Shown here piece after piece: positions 10,421 to 22,053 of a stretch of 64,000 bases of DNA. The DNA is from Pseudomonas sp. M47T1. Lineage in GTDB: Bacteria > Pseudomonadota > Gammaproteobacteria > Pseudomonadales > Pseudomonadaceae. Where the stretch lies: positions 62,001 to 126,000 of the forward strand of contig NZ_AJWX01000003.1 of assembly GCF_000263855.1 (NCBI RefSeq), in the 5' to 3' direction. Each line of letters starts with the position of its first letter. The first letter of the stretch is position 1. The notes under the pieces were generated by a model, which did not search any database, had not been told where the DNA came from, and saw only the letters and a list, made by a program, of their open reading frames with translations. The position numbers and the translations under genes were made by a program.

Positions 10421-11635
10421 ATGAAGTTGCCGATTTACCTCGATTACTCCGCCACCACGCCGGTCGACCCGCGTGTAGCGCAAAAGATGAGCGACTGCCT
10501 GCTGGTTGACGGAAACTTCGGCAACCCGGCGTCCCGCTCCCACGTCTTTGGCTGGAAGGCCGAAGAAGCGGTTGAGAATGCTCGTCGCCAGGTGGCTGAC
10601 CTGGTCAGCGCCGACCCGCGTGAAATCGTCTGGACCAGCGGTGCCACCGAGTCCGACAACCTGGCCATCAAGGGTGTCGCGCACTTCTACCACACCAAGG
10701 GCAAGCACCTGATCACCTCCAAGATCGAGCACAAGGCGGTCCTGGACACCATGCGCCAACTGGAGCGTGAAGGCTTCGAGGTGACCTACCTCGACCCTCA
10801 GGAAGACGGCCTGATCACTCCGGCCATGATCGAAGCGGCACTGCGCGACGACACCATTCTGGTGTCGGTGATGCACGTGAACAACGAAATCGGCACCGTC
10901 AACGACATCGCCGCCATTGGCGAGCTGACCCGCTCGCGCGGTGTGATGTTCCACGTCGACGCGGCCCAGTCCACCGGCAAGGTCGAGATCGACGTGACCA
11001 AGCTTAAGGTCGACCTGATGTCGTTCTCGGCGCACAAGACCTACGGCCCCAAAGGTATCGGCGCGCTGTACGTCAGCCGCAAGCCTCGCGTGCGCCTGGA
11101 AGCCACCATGCACGGCGGCGGTCATGAGCGCGGCATGCGTTCGGGTACCCTGGCTACCCACCAGATCGTCGGCATGGGCGAAGCCTTCGCCATTGCCAAG
11201 CAGGAAATGGCCAGCGAGAACGTGCGCATCAAGGCCCTGAGCGACCGCTTCTTCAAGCAGGTCGAGCACCTGGAAGAGTTGTACGTGAACGGCAGCATGA
11301 CCGCCCGCGTTCCGCACAACCTGAACCTGAGCTTCAACTACGTCGAAGGCGAGTCGCTGATCATGGCGCTCAAGGACCTGGCCGTTTCGTCCGGTTCGGC
11401 CTGCACCTCGGCCTCACTGGAGCCGTCCTACGTGCTGCGCGCCCTGGGCCGCAACGACGAGCTGGCTCACAGCTCGATTCGTTTCACCTTTGGCCGCTTC
11501 AGCACCGAAGAAGAAATCGACTACGCCGCGCAGAAAGTCTGCGAGGCCGTCACCAAGCTGCGCGCACTGTCGCCGCTGTGGGACATGTACAAAGACGGCG
11601 TCGACATCTCGAAGATCGAGTGGGCGGCACACTAA
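10421..11635 (+). CDS. iscS: Cysteine desulfurase IscS
   Basis: A PLP enzyme that takes sulfur from cysteine and passes it as persulfide to IscU and other acceptors such as TusA. The 404-residue length equals E. coli IscS. The PLP lysine is Lys206 in [12 protein letters not shown] and the mobile catalytic cysteine is Cys328 in [10 protein letters not shown]. The start [14 protein letters not shown] has a GATAGGAG ribosome-binding site. It is second in the iscR-iscS-iscU-iscA-hscB-hscA-fdx-iscX operon. Confidence 0.98.
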   Translation: MKLPIYLDYSATTPVDPRVAQKMSDCLLVDGNFGNPASRSHVFGWKAEEAVENARRQVADLVSADPREIVWTSGATESDNLAIKGVAHFYHTKGKHLITSKIEHKAVLDTMRQLEREGFEVTYLDPQEDGLITPAMIEAALRDDTILVSVMHVNNEIGTVNDIAAIGELTRSRGVMFHVDAAQSTGKVEIDVTKLKVDLMSFSAHKTYGPKGIGALYVSRKPRVRLEATMHGGGHERGMRSGTLATHQIVGMGEAFAIAKQEMASENVRIKALSDRFFKQVEHLEELYVNGSMTARVPHNLNLSFNYVEGESLIMALKDLAVSSGSACTSASLEPSYVLRALGRNDELAHSSIRFTFGRFSTEEEIDYAAQKVCEAVTKLRALSPLWDMYKDGVDISKIEWAAH

Positions 11636-11739
11636 ACAAAGAAGCCGCCACCATCCAGATCCTGTAGAGACGTGGCGATGAAACGCTGGCGTATCTGCAG
11701 GGCCTTCAGAGCGGCCCTGATGAGTGAGGATTGAGAATC

Positions 11740-12126
11740 ATGGCTTACAGCGAAAAGGTCATCGACCACTACGAAAACCCGCGCAACGTCGGCAAGATGG
11801 ATGCCGAAGACCCGGATGTCGGCACTGGCATGGTCGGCGCCCCGGCGTGCGGCGACGTCATGCGCCTGCAAATCAAGGTCAACGAGCAGGGCATCATCGA
11901 AGACGCCAAGTTCAAGACCTACGGCTGTGGCTCTGCCATCGCTTCCAGCTCCCTGGCCACCGAGTGGATGAAGGGCAAGTCGCTGGACGAAGCCGTCACC
12001 ATCAGCAACACCCAGCTGGCTGAAGAGCTGGCGTTGCCGCCGGTGAAAATTCACTGCTCCGTACTCGCTGAAGACGCCATCAAGGCTGCCGTTCAGGACT
12101 ACAAGCAGAAGAAAGGTCTGCTCTAA
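11740..12126 (+). CDS. iscU: Fe-S cluster scaffold IscU
   Basis: Scaffold on which IscS-derived sulfur and iron are assembled into [2Fe-2S] clusters. The 128-residue protein shows all ligands: Cys37, Asp39, Cys63, His105 and Cys106. It also has the HscA recognition motif LPPVK at residues 99-103. The start MAYSEKVIDHYENPRNVG is standard; an ATG-like start 9 bases upstream is not favoured. The ribosome-binding site TGAGGA lies upstream. Confidence 0.98.
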   Translation: MAYSEKVIDHYENPRNVGKMDAEDPDVGTGMVGAPACGDVMRLQIKVNEQGIIEDAKFKTYGCGSAIASSSLATEWMKGKSLDEAVTISNTQLAEELALPPVKIHCSVLAEDAIKAAVQDYKQKKGLL

Positions 12127-12157
12127 CAGTACACATCGCACGATGTAAGGAGTCTCG

Positions 12158-12481
12158 ATGGCTATCAGCATGACAGAAGCCGCCGCCAAGCATATCCGCC
12201 GTTCGCTGGACGGTCGTGGCAAGGGCGAGGGTATCCGCCTGGGTGTTCGTACCACTGGCTGTTCGGGCCTGGCCTATGTGCTGGAGTTCGTGGACGCCAC
12301 GGGCGAAGACGACCAGGTGTTCGAGAGTCACGGCGAGAAAGTGATCATCGACCCCAAGAGCCTGGCGTACCTTGACGGCACCGAGCTGGATTTCGTCAAG
12401 GAAGGGTTGAACGAAGGCTTCAAGTTCAACAACCCCAACGTACGCGGTGAATGTGGCTGCGGCGAAAGCTTCAACGTTTGA
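12158..12481 (+). CDS. iscA: A-type Fe-S carrier IscA
   Basis: Carries or assembles iron and [4Fe-4S] clusters for delivery to target enzymes. The 107-residue protein has the three invariant cysteines Cys35 (TTGCSGLAY), Cys99 and Cys101 (GECGCGESF). A TAAGGAG ribosome-binding site lies just before the ATG. It sits 31 bases after iscU in the isc operon. Confidence 0.98.
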   Translation: MAISMTEAAAKHIRRSLDGRGKGEGIRLGVRTTGCSGLAYVLEFVDATGEDDQVFESHGEKVIIDPKSLAYLDGTELDFVKEGLNEGFKFNNPNVRGECGCGESFNV

Positions 12482-12489
12482 GGCTATCC

Positions 12490-13011
12490 GTGGGTACTCC
12501 TTGTCATTTTGCCTTGTTCGACCTGCAGCCAAGCTTTCGGCTGGACCTCGATCAGTTGGCGGCGCGCTACCGTGAATTGGCGCGCGCCGTGCACCCGGAC
12601 CGCTTTGCCGATGCTTCCGAGCGTCAGCAGCGCCTGGCACTGGAGCAGTCCGCTGGCCTCAACGAGGCCTACCAGACGCTCAAGAGCGCGCCCAAGCGGG
12701 CTCGTTACCTGTTGGCCATTGGTGGCCATGAAGTGCCCCAGGAAGTCACGGTCCATGACCCAGAGTTCCTGATGCAGCAGATGCAGCTGCGCGAAGACCT
12801 CGAAGACCTGCACGACAGTGCCGATCTTGACGGTGTAGCGCGCTTCAAGCGGCAGGTAAAGGTAGCGCAGGAGCAACTGAACGAAAGCTTCGCCAGCTGT
12901 TGGGATGATGCAGCGCAACGCGAACAGGCCGAACGCCTGATGCGGCGCATGCAGTTCCTCGACAAGCTCTCCTACGAAGTGCGCCAGCTAGAAGAGCGCC
13001 TCGACGATTAA
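12490..13011 (+). CDS. hscB: J-domain co-chaperone HscB
   Basis: HscB brings IscU to the Hsp70 HscA and stimulates its ATPase. The 173-residue protein has an N-terminal J-domain with the HPD motif at residues 35-37 (ARAVHPDRF) and a C-terminal three-helix IscU-binding domain. The start is GTG at 12490 ([16 protein letters not shown]), eight bases after the iscA stop. The longer upstream frame overlaps iscA and lacks family support. Confidence 0.96.
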   Translation: MGTPCHFALFDLQPSFRLDLDQLAARYRELARAVHPDRFADASERQQRLALEQSAGLNEAYQTLKSAPKRARYLLAIGGHEVPQEVTVHDPEFLMQQMQLREDLEDLHDSADLDGVARFKRQVKVAQEQLNESFASCWDDAAQREQAERLMRRMQFLDKLSYEVRQLEERLDD

Positions 13012-13052
13012 CCCAGTGTTGCTACGGCTGCACGCCTGATATTCAGATAAGC

Positions 13053-14915
<1,863 letters not shown>

Positions 14916-14917
14916 CG

Positions 14918-15259
14918 ATGCCGCAGGTCATTTTTCTGCCCCACGAGAAGTTTTGCCCCGAGGGCCTGGTAGTCGAAGCCGCGACCGGCACGTCGATTCT
15001 TGAGCTGGCTCACGATCATCACATCGAGATCGAAAGCGCCTGCGGCGGTGTGTGCGCCTGCACCACCTGTCACTGCATCATCCGTGAAGGCTTCAATTCA
15101 CTGGAAGAAGCCGACGAACTGGAAGAGGATTACCTGGACAAGGCCTGGGGCCTGGAGCCGCAGTCGCGTCTGGCATGCCAGGCGCTGGTGGGCACCGAGG
15201 ACCTGACGGTCGAGATTCCGAAATATTCGCTCAACCATGCCGCCGAAGCGCCGCACTGA
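14918..15259 (+). CDS. fdx: ISC [2Fe-2S] ferredoxin Fdx
   Basis: An adrenodoxin-type ferredoxin that supplies electrons to the IscS-IscU assembly complex. The 113-residue protein has cluster ligands Cys42, Cys48, Cys51 and Cys87, the same positions as E. coli Fdx, plus the motif EADELEEDYLDKAWGL. It starts two bases after hscA, so the two are coupled. Confidence 0.97.
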   Translation: MPQVIFLPHEKFCPEGLVVEAATGTSILELAHDHHIEIESACGGVCACTTCHCIIREGFNSLEEADELEEDYLDKAWGLEPQSRLACQALVGTEDLTVEIPKYSLNHAAEAPH

Positions 15260-15272
15260 TCGAGAGACTGTC

Positions 15273-15473
15273 ATGACTTACGGCTGGAATGATGTACAGC
15301 GTATTGCAGAAGAGTTGGCCGAGGCCAAGCCGGGGGTTAACCCTTATTCGGTCAACTTCGTCGATCTGCAGCAATGGATCAAGGAACTGCCTGGTTTCGA
15401 CCCCGCTTCTGGCCGAGTAGGCGAGAAGGTGCTGGAAGCGGTACAGACCCTTTGGGCCGACGAAATAGACTGA
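15273..15473 (+). CDS. iscX: Fe-S assembly regulator IscX
   Basis: A small acidic protein (66 residues) that binds IscS and modulates frataxin-dependent regulation of cluster assembly. It starts MTYGWNDVQRIAEEL and ends ETLWADEID-like (QTLWADEID), as is typical of the family, with the conserved VNFVDLQQWIKELPGF. It is the last isc gene, followed by the hairpin at 15502-15533. The ribosome-binding site GAGAG precedes the ATG. Confidence 0.96.
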   Translation: MTYGWNDVQRIAEELAEAKPGVNPYSVNFVDLQQWIKELPGFDPASGRVGEKVLEAVQTLWADEID

Positions 15474-15501
15474 TCATCTTTGCAGGTTAGGCAATACCCC
15501 A

Positions 15502-15533
15502 GAACCCGCGTATAATTCGCGGGTTTAATTTTT
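15502..15533 (+). terminator. Hairpin ending the isc operon, enclosing a TATAAT box
   Basis: AACCCGCG TATAATT CGCGGGTT is followed by TAATTTTT, an intrinsic terminator after iscX. The loop spells a perfect -10 hexamer (TATAAT, 15511-15516) about 50 bases before ndk, so the same DNA may be both terminator and ndk promoter. No strong -35 was found at ideal spacing. Confidence 0.65.
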
Positions 15534-15563
15534 CGCAACAATCACCGTTTCTGGAGTTTCACC

Positions 15564-15989
15564 ATGGCTGTTCAACGTACTTTCTCCATCATCAAGCCTG
15601 ACGCCGTTGCTAAAAACGTAATCGGCGAGATCACCACTCGTTTCGAAAAAGCCGGTCTGCGCGTCGTTGCCTCGAAGCTGAAGCAACTGTCCAAGGCCGA
15701 AGCTGAAGGTTTCTACGCTGAGCACAGCGCCCGTGGTTTCTTCGGTGAACTGGTTGCCTTCATGATCTCCGGTCCAGTGGTTGTCCAGGTTCTGGAAGGC
15801 GAAAACGCCATCGCCCTGAACCGCGAGCTGATGGGTGCCACCAACCCTAAAGAAGCTGCTGCCGGCACCATCCGCGCTGACTTCGCTGACTCCATCGACG
15901 CCAACGCCGTACACGGTTCGGATTCCGAAGCCGCTGCTGCCCGTGAAATCTCGTACTTCTTCGCTGCTACCGAAGTAACCACTCGCTAA
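15564..15989 (+). CDS. ndk: Nucleoside diphosphate kinase Ndk
   Basis: Balances nucleoside triphosphate pools by phosphate transfer through a phosphohistidine. The 141-residue protein starts [18 protein letters not shown] and has the active-site motif NAVHGSDS with His117. The length is standard. It has a TGGAG ribosome-binding site and lies downstream of the isc terminator hairpin, in the frequent Pseudomonas order iscX-ndk-rlmN. Confidence 0.98.
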   Translation: MAVQRTFSIIKPDAVAKNVIGEITTRFEKAGLRVVASKLKQLSKAEAEGFYAEHSARGFFGELVAFMISGPVVVQVLEGENAIALNRELMGATNPKEAAAGTIRADFADSIDANAVHGSDSEAAAAREISYFFAATEVTTR

Positions 15990-16017
15990 GCCACGGCCAA
16001 CGAGTGAAGGTGAAACC

Positions 16018-17166
16018 ATGACCGTAATGACTGGCAAGACAAACCTCCTGGGCTTGACCCAACCGGAGATGGAACAGTTCTTCGACTCGATCGGGGAGAA
16101 GCGCTTTCGTGCCGGTCAGGTCATGAAGTGGATTCACCATTTTGGCGTCGATGATTTCGACGCCATGACGAACGTCGGCAAGGCCTTGCGCGAAAAGCTC
16201 AAGGCCTGTGCCGAAATTCGTGGTCCGGAAGTGGTCAGCGAGGACATCTCCACCGACGGCACCCGTAAATGGGTGGTGCGCGTGGCGTCCGGCAGCTGCG
16301 TCGAGACCGTTTACATTCCCCAGGGCAAACGTGGCACCTTGTGCGTTTCGTCCCAGGCGGGCTGTGCCCTGGACTGCAGTTTCTGCTCCACCGGCAAGCA
16401 AGGCTTCAACAGCAACCTCACCGCCGCCGAAGTCATCGGCCAGGTGTGGATTGCCAACAAATCCTTCGGCAGTGTCCCGGCTACCATCGACCGCGCCATC
16501 ACCAACGTGGTGATGATGGGCATGGGCGAGCCACTGCTGAACTTCGACAACGTCATCGCCGCCATGCGGCTGATGATGGATGACCTGGGCTATGGCATCT
16601 CCAAACGCCGGGTCACCCTGTCTACCTCGGGCGTGGTACCGATGATCGACGTGCTCGCCGATCACATCGACGTGTCCCTGGCCCTGTCGCTGCACGCGCC
16701 CAACGATGCGCTGCGCAACCAGCTGGTACCGATCAACAAGAAGTACCCGCTCAAGATGCTTCTCGAGTCGTGCCAGCGCTATATGTCCCAGCTGGGCGAA
16801 AAGCGCGTGCTGACCATCGAGTACACCCTGCTCAAGGACGTCAACGACAAGCTCGAGCACGCGGTGGAAATGGTTGAACTGCTCAAGAACGTACCGTGCA
16901 AGGTCAACCTGATCCCGTTCAACCCGTTTCCTCACTCCGGTTACGAGCGGCCGAGCAACAATGCCATCCGTCGTTTCCAGGATCATTTGCACCAGGCCGG
17001 TTTCAATGTCACGGTGCGCACCACCCGTGGCGAAGACATCGACGCCGCCTGTGGTCAATTGGTTGGGCAGGTGATGGACCGCACCCGCCGTAGCGAACGC
17101 TATATCGCCGTACGCCAGCTGGCTACCGACGCCGATATGCCGCTCAACGCCGACACCCGGCCCTGA
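16018..17166 (+). CDS. rlmN: Dual-specificity 23S rRNA/tRNA methyltransferase RlmN
   Basis: A radical SAM enzyme that methylates C2 of A2503 in 23S rRNA and A37 in some tRNAs. The 382-residue protein carries the CxxxCxxC cluster motif at Cys116, Cys120 and Cys123 ([17 protein letters not shown]), the [12 protein letters not shown] motif, and the C-terminal methyl-carrying cysteine in DIDAACGQL. The ATG at 16018 has a GTGAAGG ribosome-binding site; a second ATG two codons in-frame later is also possible. Confidence 0.97.
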   Translation: MTVMTGKTNLLGLTQPEMEQFFDSIGEKRFRAGQVMKWIHHFGVDDFDAMTNVGKALREKLKACAEIRGPEVVSEDISTDGTRKWVVRVASGSCVETVYIPQGKRGTLCVSSQAGCALDCSFCSTGKQGFNSNLTAAEVIGQVWIANKSFGSVPATIDRAITNVVMMGMGEPLLNFDNVIAAMRLMMDDLGYGISKRRVTLSTSGVVPMIDVLADHIDVSLALSLHAPNDALRNQLVPINKKYPLKMLLESCQRYMSQLGEKRVLTIEYTLLKDVNDKLEHAVEMVELLKNVPCKVNLIPFNPFPHSGYERPSNNAIRRFQDHLHQAGFNVTVRTTRGEDIDAACGQLVGQVMDRTRRSERYIAVRQLATDADMPLNADTRP

Positions 17167-17178
17167 GAGAGGATCTCC

Positions 17179-17937
17179 ATGACCGTGCGCGCCGCGCTCC
17201 TGCTTTTGTGTTTCAACCTGTTGGTTGGCTGCGTCTCCACGGGTAAAGTCAACCCGATGGACACCAGCAAGGGGCGCGACGACGCGCGCAAGGCGCTTGT
17301 TCAGCTGGGTATCGGCTACCTGCAGACCGGCCAGGCCGAGCAGGCCAAGATCCCGCTCAAGCAAGCCCTGGACCTGGACAGCTCCGACCCCGATGCCAAC
17401 GGTGCCCTTGGCCTGGTGTTCCAGGCTGAGCTTGAGCCCAAGCTTGCCGAACAGTATTTCAAGAAAGCCTTGTCCAGCAGCCCGAAAGACGCGCGTACCC
17501 TCAACAATTACGGCGGTTTCCTGTACGAGCAAAAGCGGTATCCGGAAGCTTACGAAACGTTTCAGAAAGCTGCCGACGATCCCCTGTATCCTGAGCGCTC
17601 GCGGGTGTTCGAAAACATGGGCCTGACCGCGCGCGCCATGGGCAACAAGCCCCTGGCGGTGCAATTGTTCGACAGGGCGCTGCGTCTTCGCGCCGATCAG
17701 CCGCAGGCATTGCTGGAAATGGCTGAGTTGTCTTACGAAGACAGGCATTATGTGCCGTCGCGCGACTATTACGACCGCTTCAGCAAGCTGAGCGAGCAGA
17801 ATGCGCGCAGCCTGTTGCTGGGAACGCGCCTGGCACGGATTTTCCAGGACAAGAACAGGGCCGCCAGTTACGGCCTGCAACTTAGAAGACTCTATCCCGG
17901 TACGCCGGAATATCAGCAATACCTGTCGGAGCAATGA
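17179..17937 (+). CDS. pilW: Type IV pilus biogenesis/stability lipoprotein PilW (PilF)
   Basis: An outer-membrane lipoprotein needed for multimerisation and localisation of the PilQ secretin. The 252-residue protein has a lipobox signal (LLLLCFNLLVGC, Cys at residue 15) followed by TPR repeats, for example KALVQLGIGYLQTGQAEQAK and NNYGGFLYEQKRYPEAYETF. The position between rlmN and rodZ is conserved in pseudomonads. Its stop overlaps the rodZ start (ATGATGA). Confidence 0.93.
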   Translation: MTVRAALLLLCFNLLVGCVSTGKVNPMDTSKGRDDARKALVQLGIGYLQTGQAEQAKIPLKQALDLDSSDPDANGALGLVFQAELEPKLAEQYFKKALSSSPKDARTLNNYGGFLYEQKRYPEAYETFQKAADDPLYPERSRVFENMGLTARAMGNKPLAVQLFDRALRLRADQPQALLEMAELSYEDRHYVPSRDYYDRFSKLSEQNARSLLLGTRLARIFQDKNRAASYGLQLRRLYPGTPEYQQYLSEQ

Positions 17938-18944
17938 TGAAAGCGGCGCATCCCGAAGTTGTAGCAGCGACTCGCGTGAACCCTGGTGAGACCCTGCGCC
18001 AGGCCCGCGAGAGCAAAGGCTGGTCGCTGTCCGATGTAGCGGTCAAGCTCAACCTGACCACCACTTCTCTGGGCAACCTGGAAGCCGGCGCCTTCGACAA
18101 GTTGCCGGGGCATACTTTTGCCCGCGGTTATATCCGTGCCTACGCCAAGCTGCTGGGCATGGACCAGGCCCCGCTGGTGCAGGCCTTCGACCAGGCTACC
18201 GGCAGCCACGCCCAGGGCAGCGAAGTGCATGCGCTGGGTCGCATCGAAGAACCGGTACGCCTGTCCCACAACATCCTGCGTGGCGTGAGCCTGCTGTTGT
18301 TGGTGGCGGTGATCGGTGGTGGCTTCTTCTGGTGGCAGGACCAGACCGGTCAGCGTGGCAAGGACCAGTCGGGCCTGGCCATGGAGCACGTCGAAGTCGA
18401 AAGCGCCGACGGCACCACCCAGATCCACCCCATCGACGAGCCTGAAGACCAGGCCGTGACCGAAGCGCAGAAACCGGCCGAGGCTCAAGTGGCTCCTGCC
18501 GACCCTGCCACCGTTGCCCCAGCCGCACCGGCGACAGCCGGCGTTCAGGCCGCCGCGCCTACCGTTGCCCCAACGCCTGCAGTCACTGCGCCAGCCCCGG
18601 TTGCGCCGAGCGTGCCGGTTGTCGCTCATCAGTCTGCTGCGCCAGTCGCCCCTGCGGCCCCCGTTGCCCCGGCAGCGCCAGTGGCCCAGGAAGCCGTGGC
18701 CGGCGCCGGCCAGTTGCACGTGCAGTTCACTGCCGACTGCTGGACCCAGGTGACCGACGGCAACGGCAAGGTGCTGCTCAGCGGCCTCAAGCGCAAGGGT
18801 GACACCATTGACCTGAACGGCAAGCCGCCGTTCGCGGTGCGCCTGGGCTATGCCCGTGGTGCGCAAGTGGCCTACAACGGCCAGCCCGTGGACGTGGCGC
18901 CTTTCACCTCCGGCGAGACTGCTCGCATGAAAGTGGGACAATAA
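17934..18944 (+). CDS. rodZ: Cell-shape/cytoskeleton protein RodZ
   Basis: RodZ links MreB filaments to the elongation machinery. The 336-residue protein has an N-terminal Cro/CI-type helix-turn-helix ([19 protein letters not shown]), one transmembrane helix at about 109-129 ([19 protein letters not shown]), a long Ala/Pro/Val-rich periplasmic linker (about 180-255), and a C-terminal DUF4115-type domain ([18 protein letters not shown]). Either of two adjacent ATGs (17934, 17937) may start it. It overlaps pilW and is followed two bases later by ispG. Confidence 0.93.
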   Translation: MMKAAHPEVVAATRVNPGETLRQARESKGWSLSDVAVKLNLTTTSLGNLEAGAFDKLPGHTFARGYIRAYAKLLGMDQAPLVQAFDQATGSHAQGSEVHALGRIEEPVRLSHNILRGVSLLLLVAVIGGGFFWWQDQTGQRGKDQSGLAMEHVEVESADGTTQIHPIDEPEDQAVTEAQKPAEAQVAPADPATVAPAAPATAGVQAAAPTVAPTPAVTAPAPVAPSVPVVAHQSAAPVAPAAPVAPAAPVAQEAVAGAGQLHVQFTADCWTQVTDGNGKVLLSGLKRKGDTIDLNGKPPFAVRLGYARGAQVAYNGQPVDVAPFTSGETARMKVGQ

Positions 18945-18946
18945 CG

Positions 18947-20056
18947 ATGCACGGCGAATCCCCGATCAAACGTCGCGAATCCCGTAAAATCTGGGTCGGC
19001 AATGTACCGGTGGGCGGCGATGCCCCCATCGCGGTGCAGAGCATGACCAACACCGACACCAACGACGTGGCCGCCACCGTGGCGCAGATCCGTCGCCTGG
19101 AAGACGCCGGCGCCGACATCGTGCGGGTCTCGGTACCCGACATGGACGCCGCCGAAGCCTTCGGCAAGATCAAGCAGCAGGTCCGCGTGCCGCTGGTGGC
19201 CGACATTCACTTCGACTACAAGATCGCCCTGCGCGTGGCCGAACTGGGTGTGGACTGCCTGCGCATCAACCCGGGCAACATCGGTCGCGAAGACCGTGTG
19301 CGCGCCGTGGTCGATGCCGCCCGTGACCGTGGTATCCCGATCCGTATCGGCGTGAACGCCGGTTCCCTGGAAAAGGACCTGCAAAAAAAGTACGGCGAAC
19401 CCACCCCGGCTGCGCTGGTAGAGTCGGCGCTGCGCCACGTGGAGCACCTGGAACGCTTGAATTTCAAGGACTTCAAGGTCAGTGTGAAGGCCTCCGACGT
19501 GTTCATGGCCGTCGAAGCCTACCGCCTGCTGGCCACCCAGATCGTGCAGCCGCTGCACCTGGGCATCACCGAAGCCGGCGGTTTGCGCTCGGGCACGGTG
19601 AAATCCGCCGTGGGCCTAGGTATGCTGCTGGCCGATGGCATCGGCGACACCATCCGCATTTCGCTGGCGGCCGACCCGGTCGAAGAGGTCAAGGTCGGTT
19701 ACGACATCCTCAAGTCCCTGCGCCTGCGCTCGCGTGGCATCAACTTCATCGCCTGCCCGAGCTGCTCGCGGCAGAACTTCGATGTGGTCAAGACCATGAA
19801 CGAGCTGGAAGGGCGTCTGGAAGACCTGCTGGTGCCGCTGGACGTTGCGGTGATCGGTTGTGTGGTGAACGGTCCTGGCGAAGCCAAGGAAGCCCATGTG
19901 GGCCTCACCGGTGGCACGCCGAACCTGATCTACATCGACGGCAAGCCGGCGCAGAAGCTCACCAACGACAACCTGGTGGAAGAGCTCGAGAAGCTGATTC
20001 GCCAAAAGGCGGCCGAAAAAGTCGAAGCCGACGCGGCGCTGATCGCCCGCGGCTGA
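18947..20056 (+). CDS. ispG: 4-hydroxy-3-methylbut-2-enyl diphosphate synthase IspG
   Basis: The penultimate enzyme of the MEP isoprenoid pathway, a [4Fe-4S] enzyme that reductively opens MEcPP. The 369-residue protein has [19 protein letters not shown] and the cluster cysteines in [10 protein letters not shown] and [12 protein letters not shown]. The length matches gammaproteobacterial IspG. It depends on Fe-S assembly, supplied by the isc operon nearby. It sits between rodZ and hisS. Confidence 0.97.
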   Translation: MHGESPIKRRESRKIWVGNVPVGGDAPIAVQSMTNTDTNDVAATVAQIRRLEDAGADIVRVSVPDMDAAEAFGKIKQQVRVPLVADIHFDYKIALRVAELGVDCLRINPGNIGREDRVRAVVDAARDRGIPIRIGVNAGSLEKDLQKKYGEPTPAALVESALRHVEHLERLNFKDFKVSVKASDVFMAVEAYRLLATQIVQPLHLGITEAGGLRSGTVKSAVGLGMLLADGIGDTIRISLAADPVEEVKVGYDILKSLRLRSRGINFIACPSCSRQNFDVVKTMNELEGRLEDLLVPLDVAVIGCVVNGPGEAKEAHVGLTGGTPNLIYIDGKPAQKLTNDNLVEELEKLIRQKAAEKVEADAALIARG

Positions 20057-20080
20057 TAAAAAGAACACTAAGGATTTCTC

Positions 20081-21370
20081 GTGAGTAAGACGCTGCAAGC
20101 CATCCGTGGCATGAACGACATCCTGCCCGACCAGACGCCCCTGTGGCGCTACTTCGAAGGCACCGTGGCAGGCCTGCTGGATGGCTACGGCTATCGGCAG
20201 ATACGCATGCCGATCGTCGAGTTCACCGACCTGTTCAAGCGCTCGATCGGTGAAGTGACCGACATCGTCGAGAAAGAGATGTACACCTTCGAGGACCGTA
20301 ACGGCGACTCGCTGACCCTGCGCCCCGAAGGCACGGCGGCCTGCGTGCGTGCGGTGCTGGAGCACGGCATCATCGGTGGTGGCCAGGTGCAGAAGCTCTG
20401 GTACATGGGCCCGATGTTCCGTCACGAACGTCCGCAGAAAGGCCGTTATCGCCAGTTCCACCAGATAGGCCTGGAAGTGTTCAACCTGGACGGCCCGGAC
20501 ATCGACGCCGAACTGATCGTGCTGACCTGGCGCCTGTGGAAGGCCCTGGGCATCCGCGACGCAGTGACCCTGGAACTGAACAGCCTGGGCACCAGCGAAG
20601 CTCGTGCTCGCTACCGCGAAGCGCTGGTGGCGTTCCTTACCCAGCACCTGGACCAGATCGACGAAGACAGCCAGCGTCGCCTGAAAACCAACCCGCTGCG
20701 CGTGCTGGACACCAAGCACCCGGAAACCCAGGCGGTATTGGTCAACGCGCCGAAGCTGGCCGATTACCTGGACGAAGAGTCGCGCGTGCATTTCGAAGGC
20801 CTCAAGGCCCGCCTGGACGCCGTGGGCATTCCCTACGTGATCAACCCCAAGCTGGTGCGTGGCCTGGACTACTACAGCAAGACCGTGTTCGAGTGGGTCA
20901 CCGACAAGCTCGGCGCCCAGGGCACCGTGTGCGCTGGCGGCCGCTACGACGGCCTGGTCGAGCAGATGGGCGGCAAGCCGACCCCCGGCGTTGGTTTTGC
21001 CATGGGCATCGAGCGCCTGATTTTGCTGCTCGAAACCCTTGGCCAGGTGCCTGAATCCATTGCTCGTACCGTAGACGTTTACCTGTGCGCCTTTGGCGAG
21101 CAAGCCGAACTGGCTGGCCTGGCCCTGACCGAGCGCCTGCGCGACCAGGTGCCTGGGCTGCGCGTGCTGGTCAATGCCGGTGCCGGCAGCTTCAAGAGCC
21201 AGTTCAAGAAGGCGGACAAGAGCGGTGCGCTCTACGCCTTGATCCTGGGGGACGACGAACTGGCGCAACAAGTGGTAGGTTTCAAACCCCTGCGTGGCCA
21301 GGGCGAGCAACAAAACATTGCCTGGGATGCTCTGGGTGAGCATCTGGCGACTTGCGTCGTGCAGGGTTGA
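20081..21370 (+). CDS. hisS: Histidyl-tRNA synthetase HisS
   Basis: Charges tRNA-His with histidine. This 429-residue class II synthetase starts from GTG ([16 protein letters not shown]) behind TAAGGATT. Motif 2 is around [20 protein letters not shown]. The histidine-binding motifs [15 protein letters not shown] and [14 protein letters not shown] and motif 3 ([12 protein letters not shown]) are all present, followed by the anticodon-binding domain. Confidence 0.98.
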   Translation: MSKTLQAIRGMNDILPDQTPLWRYFEGTVAGLLDGYGYRQIRMPIVEFTDLFKRSIGEVTDIVEKEMYTFEDRNGDSLTLRPEGTAACVRAVLEHGIIGGGQVQKLWYMGPMFRHERPQKGRYRQFHQIGLEVFNLDGPDIDAELIVLTWRLWKALGIRDAVTLELNSLGTSEARARYREALVAFLTQHLDQIDEDSQRRLKTNPLRVLDTKHPETQAVLVNAPKLADYLDEESRVHFEGLKARLDAVGIPYVINPKLVRGLDYYSKTVFEWVTDKLGAQGTVCAGGRYDGLVEQMGGKPTPGVGFAMGIERLILLLETLGQVPESIARTVDVYLCAFGEQAELAGLALTERLRDQVPGLRVLVNAGAGSFKSQFKKADKSGALYALILGDDELAQQVVGFKPLRGQGEQQNIAWDALGEHLATCVVQG

Positions 21371-21411
21371 GGCAGGCTTCAAGGCCGAATTTGCGAAATA
21401 GGAGTATTGGG

Positions 21412-22053
21412 GTGTCGAGTACCGAAGATGAACAACTCGCCGAGTTGAAGGACTTTTGGCAGCGTAACGGCAAGCCTCTGGTCACCGGCGTGCTGCTGGC
21501 CCTGGTGGTAGTGTTCGGCTGGCAAGCCTGGCATCGCTATCAGGCCAACCAGTCGCAAGGCGCGTCCAGCCTGTACCAGCAACTGCTGGAAACCGCGCTG
21601 AACCCAACCGGCAAGCCGGACACCGCGCAGGTCGCCGACCTGGCCAACAAGCTCAAGACCGAGTACGGCAACAGCGAGTACGCGCAGTACGGCAGCCTGT
21701 TTGTGGCCAAGGTGGCCGTAGACAGCGGCAAGCTGGACGACGCCGCCGCCGAGCTCAAGCCGGTGGTCGACAAGCCCAAGGACGCCATGCTGGGTGAAAT
21801 CGCCCGTCAGCGCCTGGCGCAGGTCCTGGCCGCACAGAACAAGGCCGAAGACGCGCTGAAACTGCTGGAAGGCGATGCCGACAAGGCATTCCTGGCCAGC
21901 CGTGAAGAACTCAAGGGCGACCTGCTGGTGCAGCTGGGTCGTACCGATGATGCGTACGCGGCTTACCAGAAGGCCAAGGCATCGCTGTCCGACGAGGCAG
22001 CGGTAGGCGGCTTGCAAATCAAACTCGACGACCTGGCGAAAAAAGATGCGTGA
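21412..22053 (+). CDS. yfgM: Ancillary SecYEG translocon subunit YfgM-like protein
   Basis: A 213-residue inner-membrane protein with a cytoplasmic N-terminus (STEDEQLAELKDFWQRNGK), one transmembrane helix at about 23-42 (PLVTGVLLALVVVFGWQAW) and a periplasmic TPR-like domain. In E. coli YfgM works with PpiD at the Sec translocon exit. The start is GTG at 21412 after AGGAG. The gene overlaps bamB by eight bases, the usual hisS-yfgM-bamB-der order. Confidence 0.92.
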   Translation: MSSTEDEQLAELKDFWQRNGKPLVTGVLLALVVVFGWQAWHRYQANQSQGASSLYQQLLETALNPTGKPDTAQVADLANKLKTEYGNSEYAQYGSLFVAKVAVDSGKLDDAAAELKPVVDKPKDAMLGEIARQRLAQVLAAQNKAEDALKLLEGDADKAFLASREELKGDLLVQLGRTDDAYAAYQKAKASLSDEAAVGGLQIKLDDLAKKDA

